Origin: Plantactinospora sp. KBS50
GTDB lineage: Bacteria; Actinomycetota; Actinomycetes; Mycobacteriales; Micromonosporaceae
NCBI RefSeq assembly: GCF_002285795.1
Contig: NZ_CP022961.1
Coordinates: forward strand, 2,232,001-2,296,000
Direction: 5' to 3'
DNA: 64,000 nucleotides
Positions within the stretch are counted from its first letter, which is position 1. Each line of letters starts with the position of its first letter. The notes beneath the pieces were generated by a model. It was given only the letters and a program-made list of their open reading frames with translations. It did no database searches and was not told where the DNA came from. Below are positions 43,901 through 53,421 of this stretch, one piece after another. Position numbers and translations under genes: made by a program.

Positions 43901-45103
43901 GTGCCGCCGGAGGCGGCCCGCCCGGCGTCCTCCGGCGCCGAACCCGGCGGGGGGTCGCCCGGTCCCGAACCCGGCGGCGAGCCGCACGGTCCCGAACCCG
44001 GCGGGGGGTCGCCCGGTCCCGAACCCGGCGGCGAGCCGCACGGCGCCGGTCCCGGCGGGGGGCCGCCCGGGACCGTGCACGTGGTGCTGCCCGGCGACAT
44101 CGACGACCCGGGCACACCCAGCGGCGGCAACAGCTACGACCGCCGGGTCTGCGCGGGGTTGGCCGCCGCCGGCTGGACGGTACGCGAACACGCCGTACCC
44201 GGATCCTGGCCGCACCCCACGCCGCCGCAGCGGGCCGGGCTGGCCCGGCTCCTCGCGGCGCTGCCCGACGGAGCGTCGGTGCTGATCGACGGCCTGGTCG
44301 GCTCGACGGTGCCGGAACTGCTGACGCCGCACGCGCGCCGGCTGTGCCCGGTGCTGCTGGTACACATGCCGCTGGCCGACCGGGCCGAGGCCGCGGCGCT
44401 GGCCGCGGTCGCCGGCGTCATCACCACCAGCGGGTGGACCCGGCAACTGCTGCTGCGCCGGCACGCACTGCCGGCCGACCGGGTGTGGGTCGCCCGACCC
44501 GGGGTGGACCCCGCGCCGCCCGCGCCCGGCACGGCCGGCGGCACCCGGCTGCTCTGCGTCGCCGCCGTCACCACGCACAAGGGGCACGACGTGCTGGTCG
44601 ACGCGCTCGCCGCGGTGGCCGACCGGGACTGGCGGTGCACCTGCGTGGGCGCCCTCACCCGGGACCCGGACTTCGTCGACCTGCTCCGCGAGCGGATCCG
44701 CCGGCACGGTCTGGCCGACCGGGTCCGGCTGGCCGGCCCGCGTACCGGCGCCGCGCTGGCCGCCGGGTACGCCGACGCCGATCTGCTGGTGCTGGCCTCC
44801 CGCGGCGAGACCTACGGCATGGTGGTGCCGGAGGCGCTGGCCCGCGGCGTACCGGTGCTGGTCAGCGCGGCCGGCGGGCTGGCCGAGGCGGTGGGCCGGG
44901 CGCCGGACGGCACCCGGCCGGGGCTGCTGGTCCGGCCGGACGACCCGGCGGCGCTGGCCGGGGCGCTGCGCCGCTGGCTGGACGACGCCGCGCTGCGGGA
45001 CCGGCTGCGCCGCTGCGCCCGCGCCCGCCGGGACACCCTGACCGGCTGGCCCGACACCACCCGGCGGGTCGCGGCGGCGCTGCACCGGGCGGCCGGACGG
45101 TGA
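43901..45103 (+). CDS. Glycosyltransferase family 4-like protein
   Basis: 400 residues from GTG 43901, two bases after the PTPS stop. Residues 10-55 are repetitive EPGGGSPGP/EPGGEPHGP. The rest is a GT-B enzyme: PGDIDDPGTPSGGNSYDRRV for acceptor binding, LLVHMPLADRAEA, GVITTSGWTRQLLLRR, RLLCVAAVTTHKGHDVLVDA, VRLAGPRTGAALAAGYADAD and the donor-site SRGETYGMVVPEALARGVPV with the E-x7-E motif. It moves a sugar from a nucleotide donor onto an acceptor, by context probably the pterin-like product. No membrane helix; cytoplasmic. Confidence 0.9.
   Translation: MPPEAARPASSGAEPGGGSPGPEPGGEPHGPEPGGGSPGPEPGGEPHGAGPGGGPPGTVHVVLPGDIDDPGTPSGGNSYDRRVCAGLAAAGWTVREHAVPGSWPHPTPPQRAGLARLLAALPDGASVLIDGLVGSTVPELLTPHARRLCPVLLVHMPLADRAEAAALAAVAGVITTSGWTRQLLLRRHALPADRVWVARPGVDPAPPAPGTAGGTRLLCVAAVTTHKGHDVLVDALAAVADRDWRCTCVGALTRDPDFVDLLRERIRRHGLADRVRLAGPRTGAALAAGYADADLLVLASRGETYGMVVPEALARGVPVLVSAAGGLAEAVGRAPDGTRPGLLVRPDDPAALAGALRRWLDDAALRDRLRRCARARRDTLTGWPDTTRRVAAALHRAAGR
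43939..44046 (+). repeat. 54-bp (2 x 27) coding tandem repeat
   Basis: Four 27-bp units in two alternating versions, duplicated as a 54-bp block, encode EPGGGSPGP and EPGGEPHGP near the N terminus of the glycosyltransferase. In frame; likely recent expansion. Confidence 0.9.
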
Positions 45104-45189
45104 ACCTGACCGGTCCGGCGGTGGTGCCGGCGATCCGGCGCGGCCCGGCCTCCGTACCCCCCGAGCGCGCTACCGAAGGAGACCACCCC

Positions 45190-46011
45190 TTGACGATCCC
45201 GCTTCCCCCCGACTTCGCGGCGTGGCTGGACCTGCGCGAACCGGCCGACGCGGCGGCCAGGTCGGCCGAACTGGCGGCCAACGTCCGCCGCCGGCTCGCA
45301 GGCCGCGGCCCGCTCACGATCCACGACCTCGGCAGCGGAACCGGCTCGATGGCCCGGTGGCTCGCGCCACTGCTGCCCGGACCGCAGCACTGGCTGCTCT
45401 ACGACCAGGACGCCGACCTGCTGGCGCACGCGGCGCGGCACCTGCCGGAGCGGGCCGCCGACGGTTCCCCGGTCACCGCCGAAACCCGGCAGCGGGACAT
45501 CAGCCGGCTCGATCGGCACGAACTGACCGGCGCCGCGCTGGTGACCGGGTCGGCACTGCTGGACATGCTCACGGCCGACGAGCTGGCGCGGATCGTGGCC
45601 GCCTGCGCGGACGCCGGCTGCCCGGTGCTGTTCATGATCTCGGTGACCGGCGGGGCGCGGCTGGACCCGGCCGAACCGCTGGACGCCGAGATCGCCGCGG
45701 CCTTCGACGAGCACCAACGCCGTACCGTGGCCGGCCGCGCGCTGCTCGGCCCGGACGCCGCCCGGGCCTGCGCCGCGGCCTTCGCCGCCCGCGGGCTCGC
45801 GGTCCGGCTCCAACCCAGCCCCTGGCACCTCGGCCCGAACCAGGCGCCGCTGATCGCCGAGTGGTTCACCGGCTGGCTGGCCGCCGCGCTCGAGCAGCGG
45901 CCCGAGCTGGCCGCGGCGGCCACCGCGTACGCGCAACGCCGGCTCGCCGCGGCGGCCGCCGGCCGGCTGCGGGTGCTGGTCCCGCACACCGACCTGCTGG
46001 CCGCGGCCTGA
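45190..46011 (+). CDS. Class I SAM-dependent methyltransferase
   Basis: 273 residues from TTG 45190, chosen because GAAGGAG ends ten bases upstream and no ATG or GTG fits. The SAM site is LTIHDLGSGTGSMARWLAPLL near residue 45, then QHWLLYDQDADLLAHAAR with the acidic strand-2 end, and ALVTGSALLDMLTADELARI. The rest is an all-alpha/beta C-terminal cap with SPWHLGPNQAPLIAEWFTGWL. It likely methylates a small molecule. Same strand and spacing suit the pterin-like cluster, 86 bases after the glycosyltransferase. Confidence 0.85.
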   Translation: MTIPLPPDFAAWLDLREPADAAARSAELAANVRRRLAGRGPLTIHDLGSGTGSMARWLAPLLPGPQHWLLYDQDADLLAHAARHLPERAADGSPVTAETRQRDISRLDRHELTGAALVTGSALLDMLTADELARIVAACADAGCPVLFMISVTGGARLDPAEPLDAEIAAAFDEHQRRTVAGRALLGPDAARACAAAFAARGLAVRLQPSPWHLGPNQAPLIAEWFTGWLAAALEQRPELAAAATAYAQRRLAAAAAGRLRVLVPHTDLLAAA

Positions 46012-46151
46012 CCGCGGCCTGACCGCGGCGGGCCACTGATATCGCCCTATGTGGCGAAGGACCCCTTATTTACGGGAGGACCGTCCCCGGCTGAACCCAA
46101 ACCTCGCCCGCTGCGTACAGGCGGGGGGACGTTCATCCAGGGAGGATCCAG

Positions 46152-47123
46152 GTGCAGAACGGTACGGGCGCGCGGTCCAGGCCACCGGTCGAACTTGCCC
46201 GGCGGGCCTGGCCCTGGGCCAGGGCATTCGGCGGCGTGGCGCTGCTCGGCCTGCTGCTGTGGTGGTTGGGCACCGGACCCTTCGTGGCCGGGTTGCGGCT
46301 GATCGACGGCCCGTCCCTGGCCGCGGCGCTCGGCATCGGGGCGCTCACCACGGTCTGCTGCGCCTGGCGGTGGCGCCTGGTCGCCGGCGGGCTGGGTGTG
46401 CGGCTGCCGCTCGGCACGGCCGTGGCGCACTGCTACCGCGCCGTGTTCCTGAACGCCACGCTGCCCGGCGGGGTGATCGGGGACGTGCACCGCGCGGTGC
46501 GGCACGGCCGGGACGTCGGCGACGTGGGCCGGGGCATCCGCGCGGTGGTGTGGGAACGCGCCGCCGGCCAGTTCGTGCAGGTCGTCATGGCGGTGGTCAT
46601 CCTGCTGGCGTTCCCGTCCCCGGTCCGCCGCTACCTGCCGGCCGGGCTGGCACTGGCGCTGGCCGTCGCGCTCGGCTGCGCCGTACTGGCGCGGCTGCTG
46701 CCGCGGTCCGGCACCGCCCGGTGGGCCCGCCCGGTGCGGGCCGTCGTGGCGGACCTGCGAGCCGGGCTGCTGGCCCGGCGTGCCTGGCTGGGCGTGCTGC
46801 TGGCGTCGGCGGTGGTGGTGGTCGGCCACCTGGCCACCTTCCTGGTCGCGGCCCGGACCGCCGGGGCGACCGCGCCGCTGTCCCGGCTGGTACCGCTGAC
46901 CCTGCTCGCCCTGGTGGCGATGGGCCTGCCGCTCAACGTCGGCGGCTTCGGGCCGCGGGAGGGGGTGGCCGCGTGGGCGTTCGGCGCCGCCGGCCTCACC
47001 GCCGACCAGGGTGTCTCCACGGCCATGGTGTACGGGGCGTTGGTGCTGGTGTCGAGCCTGCCCGGAGCGGCGGTGCTGCTGGCCCGGCGGGTCCGGCTGC
47101 CGGCACCGGCCGCGCCCGCGTGA
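46152..47123 (+). CDS. Lysylphosphatidylglycerol synthase TM-domain (YbhN/UPF0104) membrane protein
   Basis: 323 residues from GTG 46152, leader GGGAGGA. Eight or nine TM helices; motifs TVCCAWRWRLVAGGLGVRLPL, AVFLNATLPGGVIGDVHRAVR, VWERAAGQFVQVVM and LPLNVGGFGPREGVAAWAFGA define the flippase-like domain (PF03706). The LPGGVIGD and GGFGPREG loops are the conserved polar core. Such proteins move lipids or lipid-linked glycans, or support their synthesis. In this cluster it suggests that the product, or a lipid-linked form of it, crosses or sits in the membrane. Confidence 0.88.
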   Translation: MQNGTGARSRPPVELARRAWPWARAFGGVALLGLLLWWLGTGPFVAGLRLIDGPSLAAALGIGALTTVCCAWRWRLVAGGLGVRLPLGTAVAHCYRAVFLNATLPGGVIGDVHRAVRHGRDVGDVGRGIRAVVWERAAGQFVQVVMAVVILLAFPSPVRRYLPAGLALALAVALGCAVLARLLPRSGTARWARPVRAVVADLRAGLLARRAWLGVLLASAVVVVGHLATFLVAARTAGATAPLSRLVPLTLLALVAMGLPLNVGGFGPREGVAAWAFGAAGLTADQGVSTAMVYGALVLVSSLPGAAVLLARRVRLPAPAAPA

Positions 47124-47253
47124 CCGGGCGCCACCGCGCCGGCGGCGTCCGATGACCGGGCGCCGCCCGCCCCGGCCGCGTCCGCGGTACCGGGCGGCCG
47201 TCACAGCCCCGCAATACGCTGGAACGGCCACATCCCTCAAGGTCAGGAGCCAC

Positions 47254-47901
47254 ATGTCCGACGCACTGCCGAACGCCACGGTCCGGACGCGGGTCACGGT
47301 GCCCCTCCAGTTCCCCGACGGGTACGCCGTGGACGCGCGGGTGTTCACCTTCGACGGACTGGTGGACGGGCGGGAACACCTGGCTCTCGGCCTGGGCGAC
47401 TGGGCGGCCGCGGTGGAGCGGCAGGCGGACGAGGCGCCACTGGTCCGCCCGCACAGCGAGTGCCTCACCGGTGACGTGTTCGGCAGCCAGCGCTGCGACT
47501 GCGGCCCGCAACTGCGCGAGGGGGTGCAACGCATCGCCGGTGCCGGCGGCTTCCTGCTCTACCTGCGGCAGGAGGGGCGCGGCATCGGCCTCTACCCGAA
47601 GCTCGACGCGTACGCGTTGCAGGACACCGGGCTGGACACCTACCAGGCGAACCTGGCGCTGGGCCACCGCGCGGACGAGCGGGACTACACGGTGGCCGCG
47701 CAGATGCTGTCCGCGCTGGGCGTGCGCCGGGTCAGCCTGCTGACCAACAACCCGGACAAGGCCGGCCAACTGCGCCGGCTGGGACTGGCCGTCGTCGACC
47801 AGGTGTCCACCGGCATCTACCTCTCCCCGGCCAACGCCGGATACCTGGCGGCCAAGGCGAGTCACCACGCCCGCGCCTCCGACGTACCGTCCGTGCGCTG
47901 A
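47254..47901 (+). CDS. ribA: GTP cyclohydrolase II (RibA family)
   Basis: 215 residues from ATG 47254, leader AGGAG. The catalytic core is complete: RPHSECLTGDVFGSQRCDCGPQL has the three zinc Cys (C-x10-C-x-C), GGFLLYLRQEGRGIGL the phosphate/guanine loop, DAYALQDTGLDTYQANLALGH and ERDYTVAAQMLSALGVRRVSLLTNNPDK the substrate contacts. It opens GTP to a 2,5-diamino-pyrimidine phosphate, or to a formylated form as in some streptomycete paralogues. No DHBP synthase domain is fused. Being paired with a RibD-type reductase but also with PTPS, GT and MT genes, it probably feeds a specialised pathway, not housekeeping riboflavin. Confidence 0.92.
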   Translation: MSDALPNATVRTRVTVPLQFPDGYAVDARVFTFDGLVDGREHLALGLGDWAAAVERQADEAPLVRPHSECLTGDVFGSQRCDCGPQLREGVQRIAGAGGFLLYLRQEGRGIGLYPKLDAYALQDTGLDTYQANLALGHRADERDYTVAAQMLSALGVRRVSLLTNNPDKAGQLRRLGLAVVDQVSTGIYLSPANAGYLAAKASHHARASDVPSVR

Positions 47902-47911
47902 AGCGGCGACC

Positions 47912-48616
47912 GTGCCGGCACCCGCGCGACCCTACGTGCTGCTCAGCTGCGCCACGTCGATCGACGGATACATCGACGACGCCAGCGAGCAACGGTTGGT
48001 GCTGTCCAACGCCGCCGACCTCGACCGGATCGACGAGGTACGCGCCGGCTGCGACGCCATCCTCGTCGGCGCCGGGACCGTCCGCCGGGACAACCCTCGA
48101 CTGCTGGTCCGCGATCCGCGCCGCCGGGCGGCCCGGCGGGACCGTGGCCTGCCCGCCTCACCGGCCAAGGTGACGATGACCGCCCGCGGCGATCTGGACC
48201 CGGGCGCGCGGTTCTTCACCGAGGGCGAGGCCGAGAAGCTCGTCTACTGCGCCAGCGCCAGCGCCGGCCGCACCCGCACCCGGCTGGGCGCGCTGGCCAG
48301 CGTGATCGACGCCGGAGACCCGGTCGACCCGGTCCGGGTGCTCGCCGACCTGGCGGCCCGAGGGGTACGCCGGCTGATGGTGGAGGGCGGCGGCACCGTG
48401 CACGCCCAGTTCCTCACCGCGGGGCTGGCCGACGAACTGCACCTGGTGGTCGCGCCGTTCTTCGTGGGCGACGGGCGGGCGCCGCGCTTCGTCGGCGAGG
48501 GCCGGTTCCCGTGGCATTCCGGCCGGCCGGCCCGGGTCACCGAGGTACGGCGGATCGGCGACGTGGTGCTGCTGCGCTACGCGCTCTCCGACCGCTGCCG
48601 GCCGGCACCGGACTGA
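47912..48616 (+). CDS. RibD C-terminal-type reductase (dihydrofolate reductase fold)
   Basis: 234 residues from GTG 47912, ten bases after ribA. Motifs: VLLSCATSIDGYIDDA near the start, RAGCDAILVGAGTVRRDNPRL, and VRRLMVEGGGTVHAQFLTAGL (NADPH binding), ending with the domain's ADELHLVVAPFFVGDGRAP. This is the 5-amino-6-(5-phosphoribosylamino)uracil reductase domain without the deaminase half. It reduces the ribosyl chain of the diamino-pyrimidine made by GTP cyclohydrolase II. Last gene of the cluster, ten bases from the convergent kinase. Confidence 0.9.
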   Translation: MPAPARPYVLLSCATSIDGYIDDASEQRLVLSNAADLDRIDEVRAGCDAILVGAGTVRRDNPRLLVRDPRRRAARRDRGLPASPAKVTMTARGDLDPGARFFTEGEAEKLVYCASASAGRTRTRLGALASVIDAGDPVDPVRVLADLAARGVRRLMVEGGGTVHAQFLTAGLADELHLVVAPFFVGDGRAPRFVGEGRFPWHSGRPARVTEVRRIGDVVLLRYALSDRCRPAPD

Positions 48617-48626
48617 GCGCCCGGCG

Positions 48627-50300
48627 TCAGTCCGCGCGGGCCGCCTCGTTGGCCGTGGTGATCGTGTCCAACCCGGCGGAGAGCTTCCCGGCGTACCGCT
48701 GGGTGATCCCACCCTCGCGCACCCGGTCGGCGATCTTCTGCCGGAGGTCCCGCACCCGCTCGTCCACCTCGGTCGGATCGCTGGTCCGCAGCGGGTCGGT
48801 CACCTGCGCGAGGTCCCGGCCCACGTCGTACCGGATGTCGCCGGAGGCAATCCCGGCGTCCACCAGCTCACTGAAGGCCAGGATGGCCGCCGGCAGGTCC
48901 GTCGAGGTCGACGCGCCGGACGCGGTGGCGCCGGGCGCCGGCGTCGGACCGGGCGAGGCCGGCGGACCCGCGGAGGGCCGGTCCGATCCGGCGGGATCGC
49001 CCGGGGCCGGGCGGGGACCCGCGCTCGCGGTGCCGATGCCGGTGTCCGCGGACGGCGCGCCGTCCGGTCCGCCACCGGGGGAGTCGTGGTCCAGACGCGG
49101 GGCGAGCAGCGACAACGCGACCGCGGTGAGCACGGCGAGGGTCGCCCAAGCGGCCGCCACGAGCCGCTGCCGGCGACCGGTGGGCGGGCCACCGGGCTCG
49201 GTACCCGGTGGCGGCGCCGGCCGATCCGACGGCGGCCCGCTCCCGGCGGCTGCCCCGGTCGGCGTGTCCTGCGTGGAAGCCCTGGTTGCCCCGGTTGCCC
49301 CGGTTGTCGTGGTCGCCCCGGTTGTCGTGGTCGCTGCGGTCGCCGCCGTGAGGGTGGCGGTGCCGGCCCCGGCCATCTGCGCGGCCCCGGCCCACGGCGC
49401 GGTCCCGGCCGGTGGCGCGGCGACCGCCGCGCCGGCCGCGCCCGCCGGCACGCCGGCCTCCGCCGGCTCCGGCCGGCCCGGCAACTGCGCCCGCAACACC
49501 GCGGCCACCTGGGCCGCGGTCGGCCGCGCGTACGGATCCCGGGACAGGCAGCGGCGGCAGGCGTCCACCACCGCGGGCGGCAGGCCGGGAACGGCCAGCG
49601 GCGGCGCCGGCCGGCTCAGCGCCCCGGCAAGCTCGTCCCAGGTGTCGGCGGGATGCGGGACGCGGCCGGTCAACGTCTCGTAGAGCAGCACGCCGAACGA
49701 GTACACGTCGCCGGTCGGCCGGGCCGGTCGGCCGTCCAGCCGCTCCGGGGCCACGTACGCCGGGGTGCCGAACGTTTCCCCGGTGTCGTCGTCGTCCGGC
49801 GTGTCGACCCGGGTCGCGATGCCGAAGTCGAGCATCTTGGCGCCCACCGCGGTCAGCATGACGTTTCCCGGCGTCACGTCCCGGTGCACGATGCCCATCC
49901 AGTGCGCCGCGGCCAGCGCCTCGGCCACCTCGGCGCAGACCCGCACCGCCTCGGGCCAGGGCAGCGCACCGGCGGTGAGCCGGGCCTCCAGGCTCTCCCC
50001 GGACAGCAGCTCCAACACCACGAACGCGGTCACCGAACCGTCCGGTGCGACCGTCTCGCCGTAGTCGTGCACGGCGGTGACGTGCGGATGGACGAGCTGG
50101 GCCGCCGAGCGGGCCTCGGCCCGGACCATCGCCCGGAACCGGGCGTCCGCCGCCAGCGCGGCGGCCAGCACCTTGACCGCCACGAGCCGGTCGAGCACCT
50201 CGTCGTGGGCTCGCCAGATCACCGACATGCCGCCGGCGCCGACCGGATCGATCAGGCGGTACCGGCGGGCCAGCAGGTCGCCCGCGCGCAGCACTCTCAT
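48627..50300 (-). CDS. Ser/Thr protein kinase with one TM helix and extracellular tail
   Basis: 557 residues from ATG 50300. Kinase domain 12-275: GAGGMSVIWRAHD glycine loop, VAVKVL catalytic Lys, WMGIVHRDVTPGNVML catalytic loop, LDFGIATRV (DFG), and GTPAYVAPERL. It is a Hanks-type PknB-like kinase. A Pro/Ala/Thr-rich juxtamembrane stretch with TTTTGATTTTGAT repeats leads to a TM at about 378-395 (AAWATLAVLTAVALSLLAP) and a 160-residue outer part ending in a helical region (DVGRDLAQVTDPLRTSDPTEVDERV). No PASTA domains. Membrane-bound sensor kinase of unknown stimulus. Convergent with the pterin-like cluster. Confidence 0.92.
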   Translation of the reverse strand: MRVLRAGDLLARRYRLIDPVGAGGMSVIWRAHDEVLDRLVAVKVLAAALAADARFRAMVRAEARSAAQLVHPHVTAVHDYGETVAPDGSVTAFVVLELLSGESLEARLTAGALPWPEAVRVCAEVAEALAAAHWMGIVHRDVTPGNVMLTAVGAKMLDFGIATRVDTPDDDDTGETFGTPAYVAPERLDGRPARPTGDVYSFGVLLYETLTGRVPHPADTWDELAGALSRPAPPLAVPGLPPAVVDACRRCLSRDPYARPTAAQVAAVLRAQLPGRPEPAEAGVPAGAAGAAVAAPPAGTAPWAGAAQMAGAGTATLTAATAATTTTGATTTTGATGATRASTQDTPTGAAAGSGPPSDRPAPPPGTEPGGPPTGRRQRLVAAAWATLAVLTAVALSLLAPRLDHDSPGGGPDGAPSADTGIGTASAGPRPAPGDPAGSDRPSAGPPASPGPTPAPGATASGASTSTDLPAAILAFSELVDAGIASGDIRYDVGRDLAQVTDPLRTSDPTEVDERVRDLRQKIADRVREGGITQRYAGKLSAGLDTITTANEAARAD

Positions 50301-50496
50301 CGTGTCGCACCACCTGTCCGGGGCGGGGATCCCCTCGCCGGTTGCGGATTCCACGAGGTCTGTCGATCCGATGCTACCCGTCCGCGACGTACCGTCGGGC
50401 GGCTGACCCCGGCCGATCCGTCGGCGGCCGGATCCGGGCCGCGTCCGGCCGAGCGCCGGCGGCCCACGACCGCGGCCCGGTGGCGCTGCCGGCGGC

Positions 50497-52125
50497 TCAG
50501 TCCCGGTGGCGCTGCCGGCGGTACCGGCCGATCAGCGCGGCCGTCGAGGAGTCCAGCGCGGCCGAATCGCCGCCGGCGCCGGTCAGCAGCGGGGCGAGCT
50601 GGTTGGCCATCACCTTGCCCAGTTCCACGCCCCACTGGTCGAAGGAGTTGATGTCCCAGATCGCGCCCTCGGTGAACACGATGTGCTCGTAGAGCGCGAC
50701 CAACTGGCCGAAGGTGGCCGGGGTGAGCTTCGGCCCGACGATCGAGGTGGTCGGGTGGTTGCCCGGCATCACCCGGTGCGGGACGATCTCCGCGGCCGTG
50801 CCCTCGGCCTCCACCTGCTCCCGGGTGCGGCCGAAGGCCAGCGCCGCGGTCTGGGCGAAGAAGTTCGACATGAACAGGTCGTGCATGTCGTCCAGGTCGT
50901 GATTCGGCTCGCTGAATCCGATGAAGTCGGCCGGGATCAGCTTCGTGCCCTGGTGGATGAGCTGGTAGAACGCGTGCTGGCCGTTGGTGCCGGGTTCGCC
51001 CCAGAACACCTCGCCGGTGGAGTACGCCACCGGCGTGCCGTCCCGGGCGACCGACTTGCCGTTGCTCTCCATGGTCAGCTGTTGCAGGTACGCCGGGAAC
51101 CGGTGCAGGTACTGCGAGTAGGGCAGCACGGCATGGGTCTGCGCACCGAGGAAGTTGTTGTACCAGACGTTCAGCAGCCCCAGCAGCGCCGGCACGTTCC
51201 GCTCGACCGGCGTGGTCCGGAAGTGCTCGTCGACGGCGTGGTAGCCGGCCAGCATCTCGTGGAAGTGGTCCGGCCCGATCGCCACCATCACCGACAGCCC
51301 GACCGCGGAGGGCAGCGAGTACCGGCCGCCGACCCAGTCCCAGAAGCCGAACATGTTCTCCGGGTCGATGCCGAAGTCGCGTACCCGCTGCTCGTTCGTG
51401 CTCACCGCGACGAAGTGCCGGGCCACCGCGGCCTGGTCGCCGCCCAGCCCGGCGAGCAGCCAGCGGCGCGCCTCGGCGGCGTTGGTCAGCGTCTCCTGGG
51501 TGCCGAAGGTCTTGGAGACGACCACGAACAGCGTGGTCGCCGGGTCGAGGTCCGCGGTGGCCCGGTAGAGGTCCGTCGGGTCGATGTTGGAGACGAACCG
51601 GCAGGTGATCTCCGGATCCGCGTACGCCCGCAGCGCCTCGTACGCCATCACCGGGCCGAGGTCGGAACCGCCGATGCCGATGTTCACCACCGTGCGGATC
51701 CGCTCGCCGGTCTGCCCGCGCCACTGGCCCGAACGGACCCGTTGCGCGAACGCGGCCATCCGGTCCAGCACGCCGTGCACGTCGGCAACCACGTCCTGAC
51801 CGTCGACCTCCAGCGACGCGTCCCGGGGCAGCCGCAGCGCGGTGTGCAGCACCGCGCGGTCCTCGGTCGAGTTGATGTGCTCGCCGCGGAACATGGCTGC
51901 GATCCGGTCGGCCAACCCGACCCGCTCGGCCAGCGCGGTCAGCAACCCGAGCGTCTCGTCGGTGACCAGGTTCTTGCTGTAGTCCACGTAGAGGTCGGCG
52001 AGCTGGACGGCCAGCCGTTCGCCGCGGCCCGGGTCGGCGTCGAACAGGTCCCGCAGGTGTACGTCCCGCGTACTCTCGGCGTGCTTGCGCAGGGCCTGCC
52101 ACTCGGCGGTGCTGGTGACGTCCAT
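50497..52125 (-). CDS. pgi: Glucose-6-phosphate isomerase
   Basis: 542 residues from ATG 52125 (leader AGGAGAG). Full-length [73 protein letters not shown], the signature [33 protein letters not shown] with the catalytic Glu and His, and [17 protein letters not shown] with the catalytic Lys. It interconverts glucose-6-P and fructose-6-P in glycolysis. Flanks (kinase, VanX-like lipoprotein) give no operon context; some actinomycetes place pgi with opcA/zwf, which are absent here. Confidence 0.95.
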   Translation of the reverse strand: MDVTSTAEWQALRKHAESTRDVHLRDLFDADPGRGERLAVQLADLYVDYSKNLVTDETLGLLTALAERVGLADRIAAMFRGEHINSTEDRAVLHTALRLPRDASLEVDGQDVVADVHGVLDRMAAFAQRVRSGQWRGQTGERIRTVVNIGIGGSDLGPVMAYEALRAYADPEITCRFVSNIDPTDLYRATADLDPATTLFVVVSKTFGTQETLTNAAEARRWLLAGLGGDQAAVARHFVAVSTNEQRVRDFGIDPENMFGFWDWVGGRYSLPSAVGLSVMVAIGPDHFHEMLAGYHAVDEHFRTTPVERNVPALLGLLNVWYNNFLGAQTHAVLPYSQYLHRFPAYLQQLTMESNGKSVARDGTPVAYSTGEVFWGEPGTNGQHAFYQLIHQGTKLIPADFIGFSEPNHDLDDMHDLFMSNFFAQTAALAFGRTREQVEAEGTAAEIVPHRVMPGNHPTTSIVGPKLTPATFGQLVALYEHIVFTEGAIWDINSFDQWGVELGKVMANQLAPLLTGAGGDSAALDSSTAALIGRYRRQRHRD

Positions 52126-52323
52126 CCGGGCGCTCTCCTGGTGTCCTCGGGGCTCCTTCTCGCACCGTACCGGTCGTCCCGGCGCCCGGCGCCGCAAGCC
52201 CCGCGTCGCCCGGGCCCTGCGCCGCGCAAGCCCGGCGTCGCGCAGGTCCTAACGTCGCGCGGGCCGCACGTCGCGGAGCCGGAAAGCGTCCGGCCGCCGG
52301 GGCAGATGCGGTAGACAGGGGAG

Positions 52324-53253
52324 GTGCCGGGGCGTACCCGAAATGTCCCTGTCGACGGCGACCACGCGGCGGTCGTCGTGTTCGTGGTGGTCGTCCTGCT
52401 CGTGGTGGCCACTCTCGTGCTGGGCGGCTGCACCGGCCCGGCCGACCGCACGCCCGGTCCCGGCGCCGCACCGACCGGCGCCGCACCGACCGGCACCGGC
52501 ACACCCGGCACCGGCACACCCGGCACCGGCACGCCCGGCACGGAACCCACCGCGCCGGCCGGCTTCGTGTCGGTCGCCGACGTCGTCCCGGACGTCCGCA
52601 CCGACATCAGGTACGCCACCGACCACAACTTCGTGGGCCGGCCGATCGACGGGTACGCCGAGCCGCTGTGCCTGCTCACCCGGGCCGCCGCCGAGGCGTT
52701 GGGCAGGGTCGCGGCCGGCGCCCGGTCCCGGGGCTACCTGGTGAAGGTGTACGACTGCTACCGGCCGCAACGGGCGGTGGACGACTTCATCCGGTGGGCC
52801 GCCGATCCGGACCGGCGGATGAAGGAGGAGTTCTATCCCCGGGTGGCCAAGGACCGGCTGTTTCCGGACGGGTACATCGGCGGGCCGACGGCGCACAGCC
52901 GGGGCAGCACCGTCGACCTCACCCTCGTGGCCGTGCCACCGGCCGACCAACCGGCCTACCTGCCGGGGCAGCCGCTGGTGCCGTGCACGGCGCCGCGGGC
53001 CGAGCGGTTCCCGGACAACAGCGTGGACATGGGCACCGGGTTCGACTGCTTCGACCCGCTCGCGCACACCCTGGACGACGGGGTGACCGGCGACCAACGG
53101 CGCAACCGGCTGCTGCTGCGGCAGCTGATGACCGCCGCCGGGTTCGTGAACTACCCGAAGGAGTGGTGGCACTACACGCTGGCCGGCGAGCCGTACCCGG
53201 ACACGTACTTCGACTTCCCGGTGACCCGGTTCGCCCTGGTTGGCGGTCGTTAA
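52324..53253 (+). CDS. VanX-like D-Ala-D-Ala dipeptidase (peptidase M15D), lipoprotein
   Basis: 309 residues from GTG 52324. A lipoprotein-type N terminus with hydrophobic core and lipobox-like VLGGC near 36, then a Pro/Thr/Gly linker of GTGTP repeats. The M15D domain starts near FVSVADVVPDVRTDIRYATDHNFVG: VYDCYRPQRAVDDF with the conserved Arg, AHSRGSTVDLTL for the S-x-H/R-x-x-G-x-x-x-D zinc motif (here HSRGSTVD carries the His and Asp), and PKEWWHYTL with the catalytic Glu and third zinc His. Hydrolyses D-Ala-D-Ala, outside the membrane. No vanH or vanA is present, so a wall-recycling role is more likely than glycopeptide resistance. Confidence 0.88.
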   Translation: MPGRTRNVPVDGDHAAVVVFVVVVLLVVATLVLGGCTGPADRTPGPGAAPTGAAPTGTGTPGTGTPGTGTPGTEPTAPAGFVSVADVVPDVRTDIRYATDHNFVGRPIDGYAEPLCLLTRAAAEALGRVAAGARSRGYLVKVYDCYRPQRAVDDFIRWAADPDRRMKEEFYPRVAKDRLFPDGYIGGPTAHSRGSTVDLTLVAVPPADQPAYLPGQPLVPCTAPRAERFPDNSVDMGTGFDCFDPLAHTLDDGVTGDQRRNRLLLRQLMTAAGFVNYPKEWWHYTLAGEPYPDTYFDFPVTRFALVGGR

Positions 53254-53421
53254 CAACGGCCAATTCCTCCACAGGAGCTGGCAAAGCGGGCGCCGTTCTT
53301 CGGACGTATGGCGGGGGAGCCGGACCGATGCGCCGATGGCCAGCCGGGGATCGTCGGCGACAATCGACGGACGTGGCTGGGGGTCGCCTCGATCCCGCGT
53401 GCGGTCGTGGAGGCGGACAGA

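Noticed and set aside
50506-52314. 602-codon plus-strand ORF opposite pgi, and similar long antisense ORFs (e.g. 14883-16745, 34201-36597)
   Set aside because: High third-position GC makes antisense frames stay open. Their products are Arg/Gly/His-rich with no domain, and lie exactly over well-conserved genes.
52324-53253. Vancomycin-resistance interpretation of the VanX-like gene
   Set aside because: No vanH, vanA or vanRS nearby, and the protein has a lipoprotein signal, unlike cytoplasmic VanX. A wall-turnover dipeptidase is more likely.
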